A DNA stretch of 64,000 nucleotides from UBA5018 sp947463165 (GTDB lineage: Bacteria > Cyanobacteriota > Cyanobacteriia > PCC-6307 > Cyanobiaceae). Positions 16,121 to 24,424 of the stretch are shown here, in pieces (positions within the stretch are counted from its first letter, which is position 1; each line of letters opens with the position of its first letter). The notes beneath the pieces were generated by a model, which did not search any database, was not told where the DNA came from, and saw nothing but the letters and a program-made list of their open reading frames with translations. The position numbers and the translations under genes are program-made. The DNA lies in NCBI GenBank assembly GCA_943371245.1, contig CALRTY020000006.1:62001-126000 (forward strand). Reading direction: 5' to 3'.

Positions 16121-18945
16121 CAGGAGGAGGTTGAGACGATGGCAACGAGCTGAAGCAGAGTTAGGGAGGGCAGGGTCTCCTGGCGTCGCTGGAACTCTTG
16201 CCGCCACTGCTGCTCCTCCTGCTGTAGCTGGGCGCGGCGGAAGTCGCGAACCTGGGGAAGGCCGAGCTGCTCGATCGCACGTTGGCGGGCCGCAAAGGCC
16301 AGCTCCTGCTTGCGCCGCTCGCGCTCCAGCTTCTGCTGGTGTTTGGCCTGGAGCTCATCGAAGAGCGGTCTGCCCTGCTGCTGGGCCTGCTGATGACTGC
16401 GGTCGTAAGCCTGAGCCGTTTCCCCAGGGGAAAGCTGCGACTCTGCAAGCAGCTGCAGCTCACCCTCAAGGCTGATCAGCCGCTCCCAGATCAGCCGGGC
16501 CGTGGGCTCCAGCAGCTTGCCTTCGCTGGTGAGGAACAGCGGGAGCAGGCGCTGGCTGCGGCCCTCGCTGGTCTGCACAGCCACCCGCCAGAGCGACCAG
16601 ATCCCGGACACCTTGCCGGCAAGTTCTGGAAGGTACAGGGCAGGCACCTTCATGCCCGGCGCCCTTGGCGGCAGGGCTGCCGTGAGGGCGCGCAGCCTCG
16701 GCTCCTCAAGGCTGAGGTGAAGCAGCCCCGCCTCTTTGGCGCTCTGCCGGCTGAAGGTGGCCATGAGGTCGCGGTGGCCATCGGGCCAGTGCAGATCCAG
16801 GCCGCCCGCAGGGTTCTGCCGCACCTGCCCACCGGCCTCGGCCTGGGTCTGCAGCCAGGAGAGTGTCATGCGCTCGGTCCAGAAGGGCATCAGGTGGCCG
16901 GCCACGCGCTGGGCGGCCTGGGGATCGAGCTCTTCCCTGCTGGACAGCAAGGAGATCCCCTCGTGCGTGGACAGGGCCCGGGCGCGAATCGCCTCCGCGA
17001 GCGCCGCTGCCCGCGCTTCCGCCTCCTCTGGCGTCAGAACGGCATTGACATAGAGCTGCTGGAAGTCGAGGCCGTTTTCTTCTGAATCGAGCACATCGGA
17101 GAGCTTATCAACGCCGAACTCCTGGAGAATTCGCTCCAGCTTTTCTTCCAGCACTTCACGCACCCGCAGTTCAACGGTGTCTTCCAGGGCGAAGTTGAGG
17201 GCTCGCACCACGTGAGATTGGCCGATGCGATCAACCCGACCGATGCGCTGCTCCAGCTTCATCGGATTCCAGGGCAGGTCGTAGTTGATGATCACGTGGC
17301 AGAACTGCAGGTTCAGCCCCTCGCCACCAGCATCGGTGGAGATCAAGAGCTGGGCCTCATTGGCGAAAGCACGCTGAGCGCTCTTGCGCTGCTCCAGGTT
17401 CATGGAGCCATTGAGCACCACAACGGGGTAACCGCGCTGCTCCAAGACCTCCGCCAGCATCTGCTGGGTGGGTACGAACTCGGTGAACAGCAGCACCTTC
17501 AGGGCTGGATCGTTTTCGTCTCGCTGCAGCTGCTGGATCGTGTCGAGCAGGGCCTGAGCTTTGACATCGATTCCCTGGGCCTCGCAGCGGCGGGCAGCGG
17601 AGAGCAGCAGCTCCACTTCGGCCCGCTCGTTTTTGAGCTCCTTGAGACGGCTGTTGAGCAGGGTTTCCAGCTGTTCCTGGCCCTCCAGTTCGGCCCAGTC
17701 CTCGCCTACGTCCTCCCCAAACAGAGACAGCTGGCCGGTGGGCAGCTCCAACACCTGCAGGCGCCGCTCCAGGGCGGTGCGGATGGCGGCTGTGCTGGAG
17801 GTGACCAGCCGCTGCATCAGGATCATCAGGAAGCCAACGGCGGGCTGCTTGTCACGTAGGGCCTGGTTGTAGCCCTCGCGCACGTACTCGGTAACGGCGT
17901 CGTATAGCACCCGCTGCTCCAGCCGGGCGCTATCCCAGGCTACGGAGACGATCTGTGTATGGCGCGGCTGAAATAGCGGCTCTCCCTTGTCGTTGATCGC
18001 CCGGCGTTTTTCGGTGCGGATCACATAGGGCGCCACGTTTTCCCGGGTGACCGAGCTGTTGTCGGGGAGTGCGTCGGGGTCGAGGAAGCAGAGCAGGCGG
18101 CGGAAGGCATCGGTCTTGCCCTGGTGCGGGGTGGCGGAAAGCAGCAGCAGGTAGGGGGAGGCTTGGGCGAGGCCTTCACCAAGACGGAAGCGGGCCACGG
18201 TTTCGGTGGAGCCGCCGAGGCGGTGGGCCTCGTCGATCACCACCAGATCCCAGCCAGCGTTAATCAGGTCGTCGAAACGCTCGCGGTTGTAGCGCGCCAC
18301 CTGCTCCGCGCTCCAGCCGCGGCGGGTGTCCATCGGCTTGACGGAATCGAGGGTGCAGACCACCTGGTTGTGCTGCTTCCAGAGGTTCTCCTCGGGGCCA
18401 ACGCCCAGCAGCTGGCGCCAGGCAGCGAAATTGCCCGGCTGAACCAGGTGAAAGGTCTCGTTGAAGTGAGTTTCGAGCTCGCTGACCCACTGGCTTACCA
18501 GACCCGCAGGGGCAACCACAAGAACCCGCTTGGCCAGGCCTCGCACCTTCAGCTCACGAATGATCAGGCCCGCCTCAATGGTTTTGCCGAGCCCCACCTC
18601 ATCGGCGAGCAGGTAGCGGACACGGTCTCCCGACATGGCCCGCTGCAGCGCCTGCAGCTGGTGCGGCAGGGGGATGACAGAGCCCTCCAGCGGTGCGACC
18701 AAGGCGTCTTGCTCAAAGGCATCGAGGATGCGAGCCGCAGCGGCCACAAAGCTGAGTTGCGCCAGGCTGGTGGGGCTGGCCTGCTCCAAGGTCTGCAGCC
18801 GTGCGAGCGGCAGACGAACCACGGCGTCCCGGCGGGACAGCCAAACCTGGGCCGTGGGGAGCCCCCAGAGGTTTTCCACGGCGATCACCCGGCAGGGCTC
18901 GCCGTGATCCAGCGAGTGGCACCAGCCGCCGGAAGCAAAGCTCAT
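16120..18945 (-). CDS. brxHII: SNF2-type helicase of BREX type 3 (BrxHII-like)
   Basis: This 941-residue superfamily 2 helicase/translocase has Walker A DEVGLGKT (residues 115-122), a DEAH box in VVIDEAHRL, motif III LLLSATPHQGK, and the C-terminal RecA-lobe motifs STDAGGEGLNLQ and QRIGRVDRIGQ. A Q-, E- and R-rich coiled-coil tail (about residues 860-930) follows. SNF2-like helicases with this layout are the BrxHII component of BREX type 3. Its ATG follows the nuclease stop with no gap (TAGATG). Confidence 0.88.
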   Translation of the reverse strand: MSFASGGWCHSLDHGEPCRVIAVENLWGLPTAQVWLSRRDAVVRLPLARLQTLEQASPTSLAQLSFVAAAARILDAFEQDALVAPLEGSVIPLPHQLQALQRAMSGDRVRYLLADEVGLGKTIEAGLIIRELKVRGLAKRVLVVAPAGLVSQWVSELETHFNETFHLVQPGNFAAWRQLLGVGPEENLWKQHNQVVCTLDSVKPMDTRRGWSAEQVARYNRERFDDLINAGWDLVVIDEAHRLGGSTETVARFRLGEGLAQASPYLLLLSATPHQGKTDAFRRLLCFLDPDALPDNSSVTRENVAPYVIRTEKRRAINDKGEPLFQPRHTQIVSVAWDSARLEQRVLYDAVTEYVREGYNQALRDKQPAVGFLMILMQRLVTSSTAAIRTALERRLQVLELPTGQLSLFGEDVGEDWAELEGQEQLETLLNSRLKELKNERAEVELLLSAARRCEAQGIDVKAQALLDTIQQLQRDENDPALKVLLFTEFVPTQQMLAEVLEQRGYPVVVLNGSMNLEQRKSAQRAFANEAQLLISTDAGGEGLNLQFCHVIINYDLPWNPMKLEQRIGRVDRIGQSHVVRALNFALEDTVELRVREVLEEKLERILQEFGVDKLSDVLDSEENGLDFQQLYVNAVLTPEEAEARAAALAEAIRARALSTHEGISLLSSREELDPQAAQRVAGHLMPFWTERMTLSWLQTQAEAGGQVRQNPAGGLDLHWPDGHRDLMATFSRQSAKEAGLLHLSLEEPRLRALTAALPPRAPGMKVPALYLPELAGKVSGIWSLWRVAVQTSEGRSQRLLPLFLTSEGKLLEPTARLIWERLISLEGELQLLAESQLSPGETAQAYDRSHQQAQQQGRPLFDELQAKHQQKLERERRKQELAFAARQRAIEQLGLPQVRDFRRAQLQQEEQQWRQEFQRRQETLPSLTLLQLVAIVSTSS

Positions 18946-19461
18946 CTAAGTAGCTGTAGCGATACGTTGGACAGATACGCCTGGCAAATGCCTCGACAAA
19001 TCAGCTGCCGGAATGACAATACATTTGTCGACATACTGAAGCGGCCATGGTTCGTCAGTTTCTTGAGCCAATCTCTCTTTCAACCTGTCAGTAAGAGTGA
19101 GCCACAGCAGTGGATCAATCCGCAAGGCATCAGCGCCAATGACCACGATATAAGTGATGGGTTTCTCGGCTCGCTTCATCAAGCGAAGAAAGGCCCAGGA
19201 TGTTCTGGCCTTTGGTACAAGTTGCTTGTGGGTCAGCTCTTTAGACTTCATCTTATTGACAAAGTCTTCTCGCTCAGACTGGGGTGCTCTGCTATTAGAA
19301 GGATCTTTGACCTCAATAAAAAGGGTTCTTTCTGCGAGTTCCACGACAAAGTCGACAGGCTGGAAATGGTCGATCGAAGCTCTTCCTGGGGCATCAAAAT
19401 GCTCGGCAGCCCAGTCATCTGGGAAGGTAAAGCTGAGTTCCCGCTCATTCAGAGTGCTCAT
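18946..19461 (-). CDS. Predicted PD-(D/E)XK nuclease, partner of ATPase
   Basis: This 171-residue protein has a compact PD-(D/E)XK-like motif: VDFVVEL with Asp37, then FIEVKD with Glu50 and Lys52, preceded by a possible Glu20. The rest includes a beta strand YIVVIGADAL. The fold assignment is my inference from this motif spacing. Its start overlaps the stop of the upstream ATPase by 4 bases, so the two are made together. I do not know this pair as a standard BREX component; it looks like an embedded accessory module. Confidence 0.6.
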   Translation of the reverse strand: MSTLNERELSFTFPDDWAAEHFDAPGRASIDHFQPVDFVVELAERTLFIEVKDPSNSRAPQSEREDFVNKMKSKELTHKQLVPKARTSWAFLRLMKRAEKPITYIVVIGADALRIDPLLWLTLTDRLKERLAQETDEPWPLQYVDKCIVIPAADLSRHLPGVSVQRIATAT

Positions 19462-20486
19462 ATGGCCCCCTGAAGCGATCGGGCGATTTCCCGGTCATAA
19501 AGAGAGGTCATTGCTCTGGCGATGGGACTTTCGCTGAGCATGAATGCCTCTTCATGTGACTGAATAGCAGCCCCGTCCCCTCCCTCTGGCCGATAAAGAG
19601 CATGGTACTTAATTCTATCTCCAGGCTTAGCTGCCAACTCAAACTCCTTGATTACAGCATAATCATGAGTTGCGAGAAAAACCTGAACGCCAAGGCGATG
19701 TAGCTCTAAGAGTATATCAACTATGCCTGCAAAGAGCTGAGGGTTGAGGTTGGTTTCTGGCTCATCCCAAAAGAGGATGGAACCGCTCGTGAGAGTTCCG
19801 TTCTGAATGAGCAACCAGAGAAGCCCCAGCTTGCGAAGGCCCTCGGCAAGGAGCGTGAACTCCAGCTCGCCTTGCTTATTGCTAAGAAAAAATTCCTCGC
19901 CTTTGACTACTATTTTTCCGTCCATCGACTTGCAAAGTCGCTCTAGCAGCCTTTGTTGCGATGAATCCTTGACTCCCCGCACCAGGGGCAGATAAGCACG
20001 ATCAATAATATCGGCGTAAACAGATTCAAAGTGAATCTCCCTTCGTGCATAGAGAGAGCGGAAGCCAGGCGCATTGGCAAGCATTTCCTTCACTGGAATA
20101 AAAACACTCTCCACTTCCTCCTTTACCCAGTTTGCCGCACCAGTCACTTTGACTTTCGGATGCAGAGGATCCTGGATGTGATTTGAGAAAGCTATGCCTA
20201 GGTGTAATGAGTCACCACGAGAGATTCTCACGTTGGCGACCGAGCTCTGACCAACACGCTTTACCAGCCGGCCAAGCCTGCCATCAGAGGGGAGAAATGA
20301 TGAAACAATTTTCTCACCATATGACTGCTTGGTTTTAGTGATATCGCATGCCGCATAGGCGATCTTCATCAGATGAGTTTTTCCTGTGCCATTGGCCCCG
20401 ATAAGGATGTTGACGCCAGGAGATGGATGAAAATCCAGCTTTTCGAACGCAGTAAAACGCTCAAGCTCAATGCGCGTGATTGTCAT
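19458..20486 (-). CDS. ABC-type/SMC-like ATPase (OLD/AAA_15 group)
   Basis: This 342-residue ATPase of the SMC/RecF/OLD-type class has Walker A GANGTGKT (residues 30-37), a Walker B region ILFWDEPETNLNP (near residue 235) and an H-loop LATHDY (near residue 272). A long coiled coil is absent; the lid region spans about residues 60-200. Such ATPases commonly pair with an effector nuclease or TOPRIM protein in phage defence (for example PARIS or OLD systems). Here the partner is the predicted PD-(D/E)XK protein downstream. It starts with a 4-base overlap on the methylase stop. Confidence 0.8.
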   Translation of the reverse strand: MTITRIELERFTAFEKLDFHPSPGVNILIGANGTGKTHLMKIAYAACDITKTKQSYGEKIVSSFLPSDGRLGRLVKRVGQSSVANVRISRGDSLHLGIAFSNHIQDPLHPKVKVTGAANWVKEEVESVFIPVKEMLANAPGFRSLYARREIHFESVYADIIDRAYLPLVRGVKDSSQQRLLERLCKSMDGKIVVKGEEFFLSNKQGELEFTLLAEGLRKLGLLWLLIQNGTLTSGSILFWDEPETNLNPQLFAGIVDILLELHRLGVQVFLATHDYAVIKEFELAAKPGDRIKYHALYRPEGGDGAAIQSHEEAFMLSESPIARAMTSLYDREIARSLQGAI

Positions 20487-23305
20487 CCATCATCTCCCAA
20501 TCTGGTCTGGGCATTGTCCACATACATTAAGAGCTTCTCGTCCTCCTGCAGCACCGCCTCAGGGAGCTTGGCTGCCACCTTAACGATGGTGGCGTAATCA
20601 CGCTCCTGCCAGCAGGCCTTGAAACCGGCCCGAATTGCTTCGGTGCGGAACTGTTTGATCTTGCGTTGGCTGCTTTCTTTGAGGTCTTCGAACTCCTTGA
20701 GCAAGGCGCGTTCGCGGATCTGATCGAGATCGGCCTGCTTATTGGGATCCGGCACGTACCAGCGGTCTCGCGCCTTCTCAATCAGCTTGGAGTCCTCCTT
20801 GCCGAGGTTTCGCAGATCTTTGAAGTTGGTCGAGAGATAGCTGTGGATCTGGCTCGGTACCGGACCACGTCCGTCGTAATGCAGAAAGTTTTGCTCAAGG
20901 ATCACCTTGAGCTCTACGGTCTGCTCATGCTTGGCCCAGGCTTGAAGCTCCCGCATGAACTGTGGCTGCAGATCTTGGAAGCTCTGCGGCTTGTCCTGCA
21001 GCTGCTGCCGAATCCACTGAATCGCGCTGTGCTCATCATTCACAAAGAAGCTGAGCTGGCGAAGCTGAGTAGCAGTAGTTCGCTTGCGGTCGTATTCCGT
21101 GACTTGGTCCGGCAGGAAGTACATACCATCCCGCTCAGGGAACCGCTGCACCAAGCCCTGGAGGAACTCCGGCCCCGAGAGAGGCACGCTGATGCCATGC
21201 TGAACATGAAAAGCAATCATGCGATCGAGCAGCATCTGAGATGTTCGCTCGACCACTATCTCAATCTCCTTGCCGCGATCTATGAATTTGGGCAGGCGTG
21301 ACAGATGCTCGCGAACGAACAACCATGCCAGTTCTGCAGTAGCCTCTCCCAAGCTAAATGGGTTCTCTATTTTACCTGATGGCTTGTAGGCAGATATAAT
21401 CAAATCTTGTTTTACAGTGTGGCCAGCCACTTGATTAAATGTTCCCTGTTTCTTGTCTAGCGTCTTGACATCTGCAATGACAAATCCCGCTACTCCGATA
21501 GCCTCTTGAATTGCTCGCCAGACGGCATTGCTGTTGTTGCTGAAAATTACTGTAATCCAGCGTCCCGGCTTCAGTACTTCGTAGTATTTACAAAAGCAAG
21601 CCTTCATCAGGGCTTGGTAATCTGAGGTTCTCTTCTTCTGGTGATCGCTTTCAATGGCTTCCCTCGCCTGGGCAGTTGTTACGCCATGCCAGCTTTCAAT
21701 TATAAAGTTTAATTCAGAATACGCAAAATTAGCGCCGAATGGCGGATCTGTAAAAATATAGTCAACCGAATTGGCGGGTAGATCTATATGTGCGCAATCT
21801 CCAGCCTGTATCATGCCCGAGTTGCCATTGTGCCGATGGCTGCCGAAAATGCTAAGCAGCCGCCCTAACTTTCCTTTTTTACTCTTGGGTCTTCCTAGGA
21901 TATAGAAGGGACTGCATTCGGCGTGCTGGGACAAAATGCGGATCCTTCCACTCATGTACTGGTTTACTTGCGAGAAATGTGTAGGTGCATACCTAGCCAT
22001 CAAAGACATGCCCCAAATCGCTTGCTCCACAAGCCATTTTGCCTGTCTCTTCCTGTCTACGCCAGGAATTTCATTCACTCTTTCCCATAAAAGAGATAGC
22101 GCTTGCAACTGTCTTGGCAAAAATGCATGATGCACATGGGTAAATGATGCCACTCCAGACCTCCACTCGTCTCCCCATGCCTCATTATTATTCTGATTAT
22201 GCATCATGGGAAAGATAGGGACAGCAGCTGGAGCATCCAGCTCTTCTATTTTTTTGATTAACTCTAGATCTCCTGAGTCAGGCTGCTTCTCATATGTTTT
22301 CCCATTTACAGTGTAGTTTATTTTTACTGGCTTTCGTCTCGTTTTGCTGTAGGCCCTCCCGAGCATCTTGTCGTATTCTGATGTGATAATTCTTTCGAGT
22401 TTGCGTTTGTTTAACAGCGATCCGCATGCTGGACATGCGAACGACAGCTTCGTTTCGTTGCTGTCGGAGTCGAGTGCTTCGGATATAAAGTCGATTTCGG
22501 TTGAGCACTCTGGACACGAAAACTCTTCACTCCATACAGTATAATTAATCTTTCCTATTGATTTTCCGTCTGTATGCAGAGTCTCATACATCCAGCCAAG
22601 CTCGTTTTCAAGATCAGCAAGAATCTGCCCCCCATCTGCTTTGAATTTCTCAATGTCAAATGGCAGGGTGTAGCCCGCGGAGATAAATGAAGCTGCTGGA
22701 GAGAGGTCGTTTAGTAAAAAGAACCTGCGTCCCCACTCGGCGGCCTCTGTTTCTTCTTGTCCGTGTGCCAGCCCTATTTGATCTAGGCAGGAATCATTTA
22801 AAGTCTCACAAAGCCTTGCGGCAAGCCCTGTCATCCCAGAGCCACAAAACCCGTCAAGAACAATGTCTCCAGGCTTGGTGTAGTGCAGGATCGAGGGGAT
22901 GATTGCCAAGTGAGGCACTTTGGTGTGATAGCCGTGTGCCTTGTAGAGCTGGTCTGTTTTGCCGACACTCACATCAACAGCGAATGGCTCCCGCTCATAG
23001 ACCTCATTAGGGTCATAGGGCTTGCCATGGCAGTGGACAAAGTCTTTCAGGAAGGGATTAGGGCAAGCGGTGTAATACGGCGGATCCGACATCCGCAGAA
23101 TGGCTTTATCGCTGCCTTGGGGGAAGCCGGGAATCTTGCGAAACCCCGGATCCTGCAGCTTTTCTTTCAGCAGCGCTATGAAGTGCTCACGCCGCGCCTG
23201 GTCGTTCTCGAAAGTGAGCCCGAGGCATTCCACCGGACCGGCGCCCTTTTTCTCTTGCTGAAGCTCGAGATTGCCCTGATGTTCCTTTCCGGTGCTGCTG
23301 GTCAT
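20483..23305 (-). CDS. pglXI: BREX adenine-specific DNA methylase (PglXI-like, DUF1156 type)
   Basis: This 940-residue methylase carries an N-terminal DPPYY (74-78), an AdoMet loop DGFCGSGMTG (151-160), a zinc-ribbon-like CPEC...CPAC pair (about 262 and 289), and the catalytic-type DPPFGANFAYSELN (near 519). These features fit the DUF1156-type methylase of type 3 BREX, which modifies host DNA to mark self. The central part (about 21300-22700) is visibly AT-richer than both ends, suggesting recombination within the gene. It is coupled on both sides by 4-base overlaps. Confidence 0.88.
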   Translation of the reverse strand: MTSSTGKEHQGNLELQQEKKGAGPVECLGLTFENDQARREHFIALLKEKLQDPGFRKIPGFPQGSDKAILRMSDPPYYTACPNPFLKDFVHCHGKPYDPNEVYEREPFAVDVSVGKTDQLYKAHGYHTKVPHLAIIPSILHYTKPGDIVLDGFCGSGMTGLAARLCETLNDSCLDQIGLAHGQEETEAAEWGRRFFLLNDLSPAASFISAGYTLPFDIEKFKADGGQILADLENELGWMYETLHTDGKSIGKINYTVWSEEFSCPECSTEIDFISEALDSDSNETKLSFACPACGSLLNKRKLERIITSEYDKMLGRAYSKTRRKPVKINYTVNGKTYEKQPDSGDLELIKKIEELDAPAAVPIFPMMHNQNNNEAWGDEWRSGVASFTHVHHAFLPRQLQALSLLWERVNEIPGVDRKRQAKWLVEQAIWGMSLMARYAPTHFSQVNQYMSGRIRILSQHAECSPFYILGRPKSKKGKLGRLLSIFGSHRHNGNSGMIQAGDCAHIDLPANSVDYIFTDPPFGANFAYSELNFIIESWHGVTTAQAREAIESDHQKKRTSDYQALMKACFCKYYEVLKPGRWITVIFSNNSNAVWRAIQEAIGVAGFVIADVKTLDKKQGTFNQVAGHTVKQDLIISAYKPSGKIENPFSLGEATAELAWLFVREHLSRLPKFIDRGKEIEIVVERTSQMLLDRMIAFHVQHGISVPLSGPEFLQGLVQRFPERDGMYFLPDQVTEYDRKRTTATQLRQLSFFVNDEHSAIQWIRQQLQDKPQSFQDLQPQFMRELQAWAKHEQTVELKVILEQNFLHYDGRGPVPSQIHSYLSTNFKDLRNLGKEDSKLIEKARDRWYVPDPNKQADLDQIRERALLKEFEDLKESSQRKIKQFRTEAIRAGFKACWQERDYATIVKVAAKLPEAVLQEDEKLLMYVDNAQTRLGDDG

Positions 23306-23781
23306 GGTGTCGGCTGCGAAAGCGTTTGGAGGAAGGCGTGTCCGGCGGGCGTTAGGCGGTATCTCTGGCGAGAACTGGTGGGCTTGTCGGGAATCGTCAT
23401 TTCCAGATAGCCCGCCGCCAGTGCTGGAACCAGGTAGCTCTCACGGAAATGCTCGCGTTGGCTGAGGCCCACAGCCTCCATCAGGGCGGCCCGGCTTTGT
23501 TCTCCCTGGCTGGCCAGGACGACCTGCACCACCTGCTCGCTGACTTGCCCGGTGACCTGCTCGCTGACTTGCCCGGTGACCTGCTCGGTCACTTGCGCGG
23601 TGTCTTGCTCGGTCCCCTCACCGGGCAAGTCCTTAGAGTCCGGAGCCCTGGCCTTGGCGAGGAGTTCAGAAAAGTGCGGAAGCCTGGCAATCCCCGATGC
23701 GCTTTCATATTGACGAGAAAGCCAGAACCAATAACTTGGAAATAGCCACTTACTGGTGACGAAAGATTCAGACATGCCCAT
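23302..23781 (-). CDS. Winged-helix protein with QVTEQV repeats
   Basis: This 159-residue protein combines an unrecognised N-terminal part (SKWLFPSYWFWLSRQ), a heptad-like run QVTEQVTGQVSEQVTGQV, and a C-terminal winged-helix domain (RAALMEAVGLSQREHF, YLVPALAAGYLEMTIP, RYRLTPAG). The same wHTH tail ends many Fic-family and RecG-like regulatory proteins. ATG 23781 is preferred: it lies 5 bases after the GNAT stop and follows an AGGGG run. An upstream in-frame ATG (23823) would overlap GNAT. A DNA-binding regulatory or targeting role in BREX is inferred. Confidence 0.7.
   Translation of the reverse strand: MGMSESFVTSKWLFPSYWFWLSRQYESASGIARLPHFSELLAKARAPDSKDLPGEGTEQDTAQVTEQVTGQVSEQVTGQVSEQVVQVVLASQGEQSRAALMEAVGLSQREHFRESYLVPALAAGYLEMTIPDKPTSSRQRYRLTPAGHAFLQTLSQPTP
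23515..23605. repeat. In-gene tandem repeat encoding QVTEQV/QVSEQV
   Basis: A 36-base unit (CTGCTCGCTGACTTGCCCGG plus GTGAC.. on the plus strand) is repeated about twice with half-units on each side. It encodes the alternating QVTGQVSEQV run of the winged-helix protein. Its length is likely to vary between strains by slippage in multiples of 36 or 18 bases, keeping frame. Confidence 0.7.
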
Positions 23782-23785
23782 TCTT

Positions 23786-24424
23786 TCACCCCTGACCAGG
23801 GAGATGTTCGGGCCTGCTATCACGCGTTAGCGCGAGTACGAGCAGGCTAACTGGCACCCAGCCACCATCGACATTGCCCATATTCCAAGATTTAAGAATG
23901 CCCTCCTGAGAAAATCCGCATTTTTCCAGAGTATGGATTGATCCTGCATTGCTTGGCACAACCTCAGCATGCACACGCTGCAGATAGTCGTAGGTTTCAA
24001 AAGCGGAAGTTGTCACACGCTTTATGGCTTCACTTGCGTATCCTTGCCTGCGAAAAGGGATGCCAACATAGAAGCCAATCTCTTGAATATGTGCTTTGTC
24101 TTCGTCTACGAGGTAAGTCAGCTCAATACTACCCAGGTAGCCCGATCCGTCTTTTGCGGTAATCGCCCAAGCTATTCCCTTCCTGTTTGCAAGTAAGCTT
24201 GCTTTCTTATCGACGAAAGCTTCTGCTTCCGCTTCGGTCGCTATGGTAATCATCCGATGTATCCTGGTGCTATCTTTCATCTTAAGCGAAAGCACATCTT
24301 TCGCGTCGGAAGGAATGAACCGCCTCAAGACGAGCCGCTCAGTCTCCAGGGTCTGTATTGCCTCGTAAACATTCATGATGGTCTTTCGTGATGACTGTGG
24401 TTGGGGGTCGAACTTGGGATTCAT
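23786..24424 (-). CDS. GNAT acetyltransferase (RimJ/RimL type) inside BREX operon
   Basis: This 212-residue protein has the N-acetyltransferase pattern of the RimJ/RimL group: LETERLVLRRF near the start, GSIELTYLVD, the acetyl-CoA segment VGIPFRRQGYASEAIK, and HAEVVPSNAGSIHTLEKCGF. It probably acetylates a protein N-terminus or small molecule. The stop of brxC overlaps its ATG by 4 bases, and a downstream ATG at 24376 (MNVYEAIQ) is an alternative. GC content is lower than in brxC. A GNAT gene is not a usual BREX part, so this is likely a later insertion that preserved coupling. Confidence 0.82.
   Translation of the reverse strand: MNPKFDPQPQSSRKTIMNVYEAIQTLETERLVLRRFIPSDAKDVLSLKMKDSTRIHRMITIATEAEAEAFVDKKASLLANRKGIAWAITAKDGSGYLGSIELTYLVDEDKAHIQEIGFYVGIPFRRQGYASEAIKRVTTSAFETYDYLQRVHAEVVPSNAGSIHTLEKCGFSQEGILKSWNMGNVDGGWVPVSLLVLALTRDSRPEHLPGQG

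Noticed and set aside
16121..16207. N-terminal extension of PglZ
   Set aside because: It overlaps the helicase C-terminus; ATG 16120 makes a TGATG junction typical of this operon.
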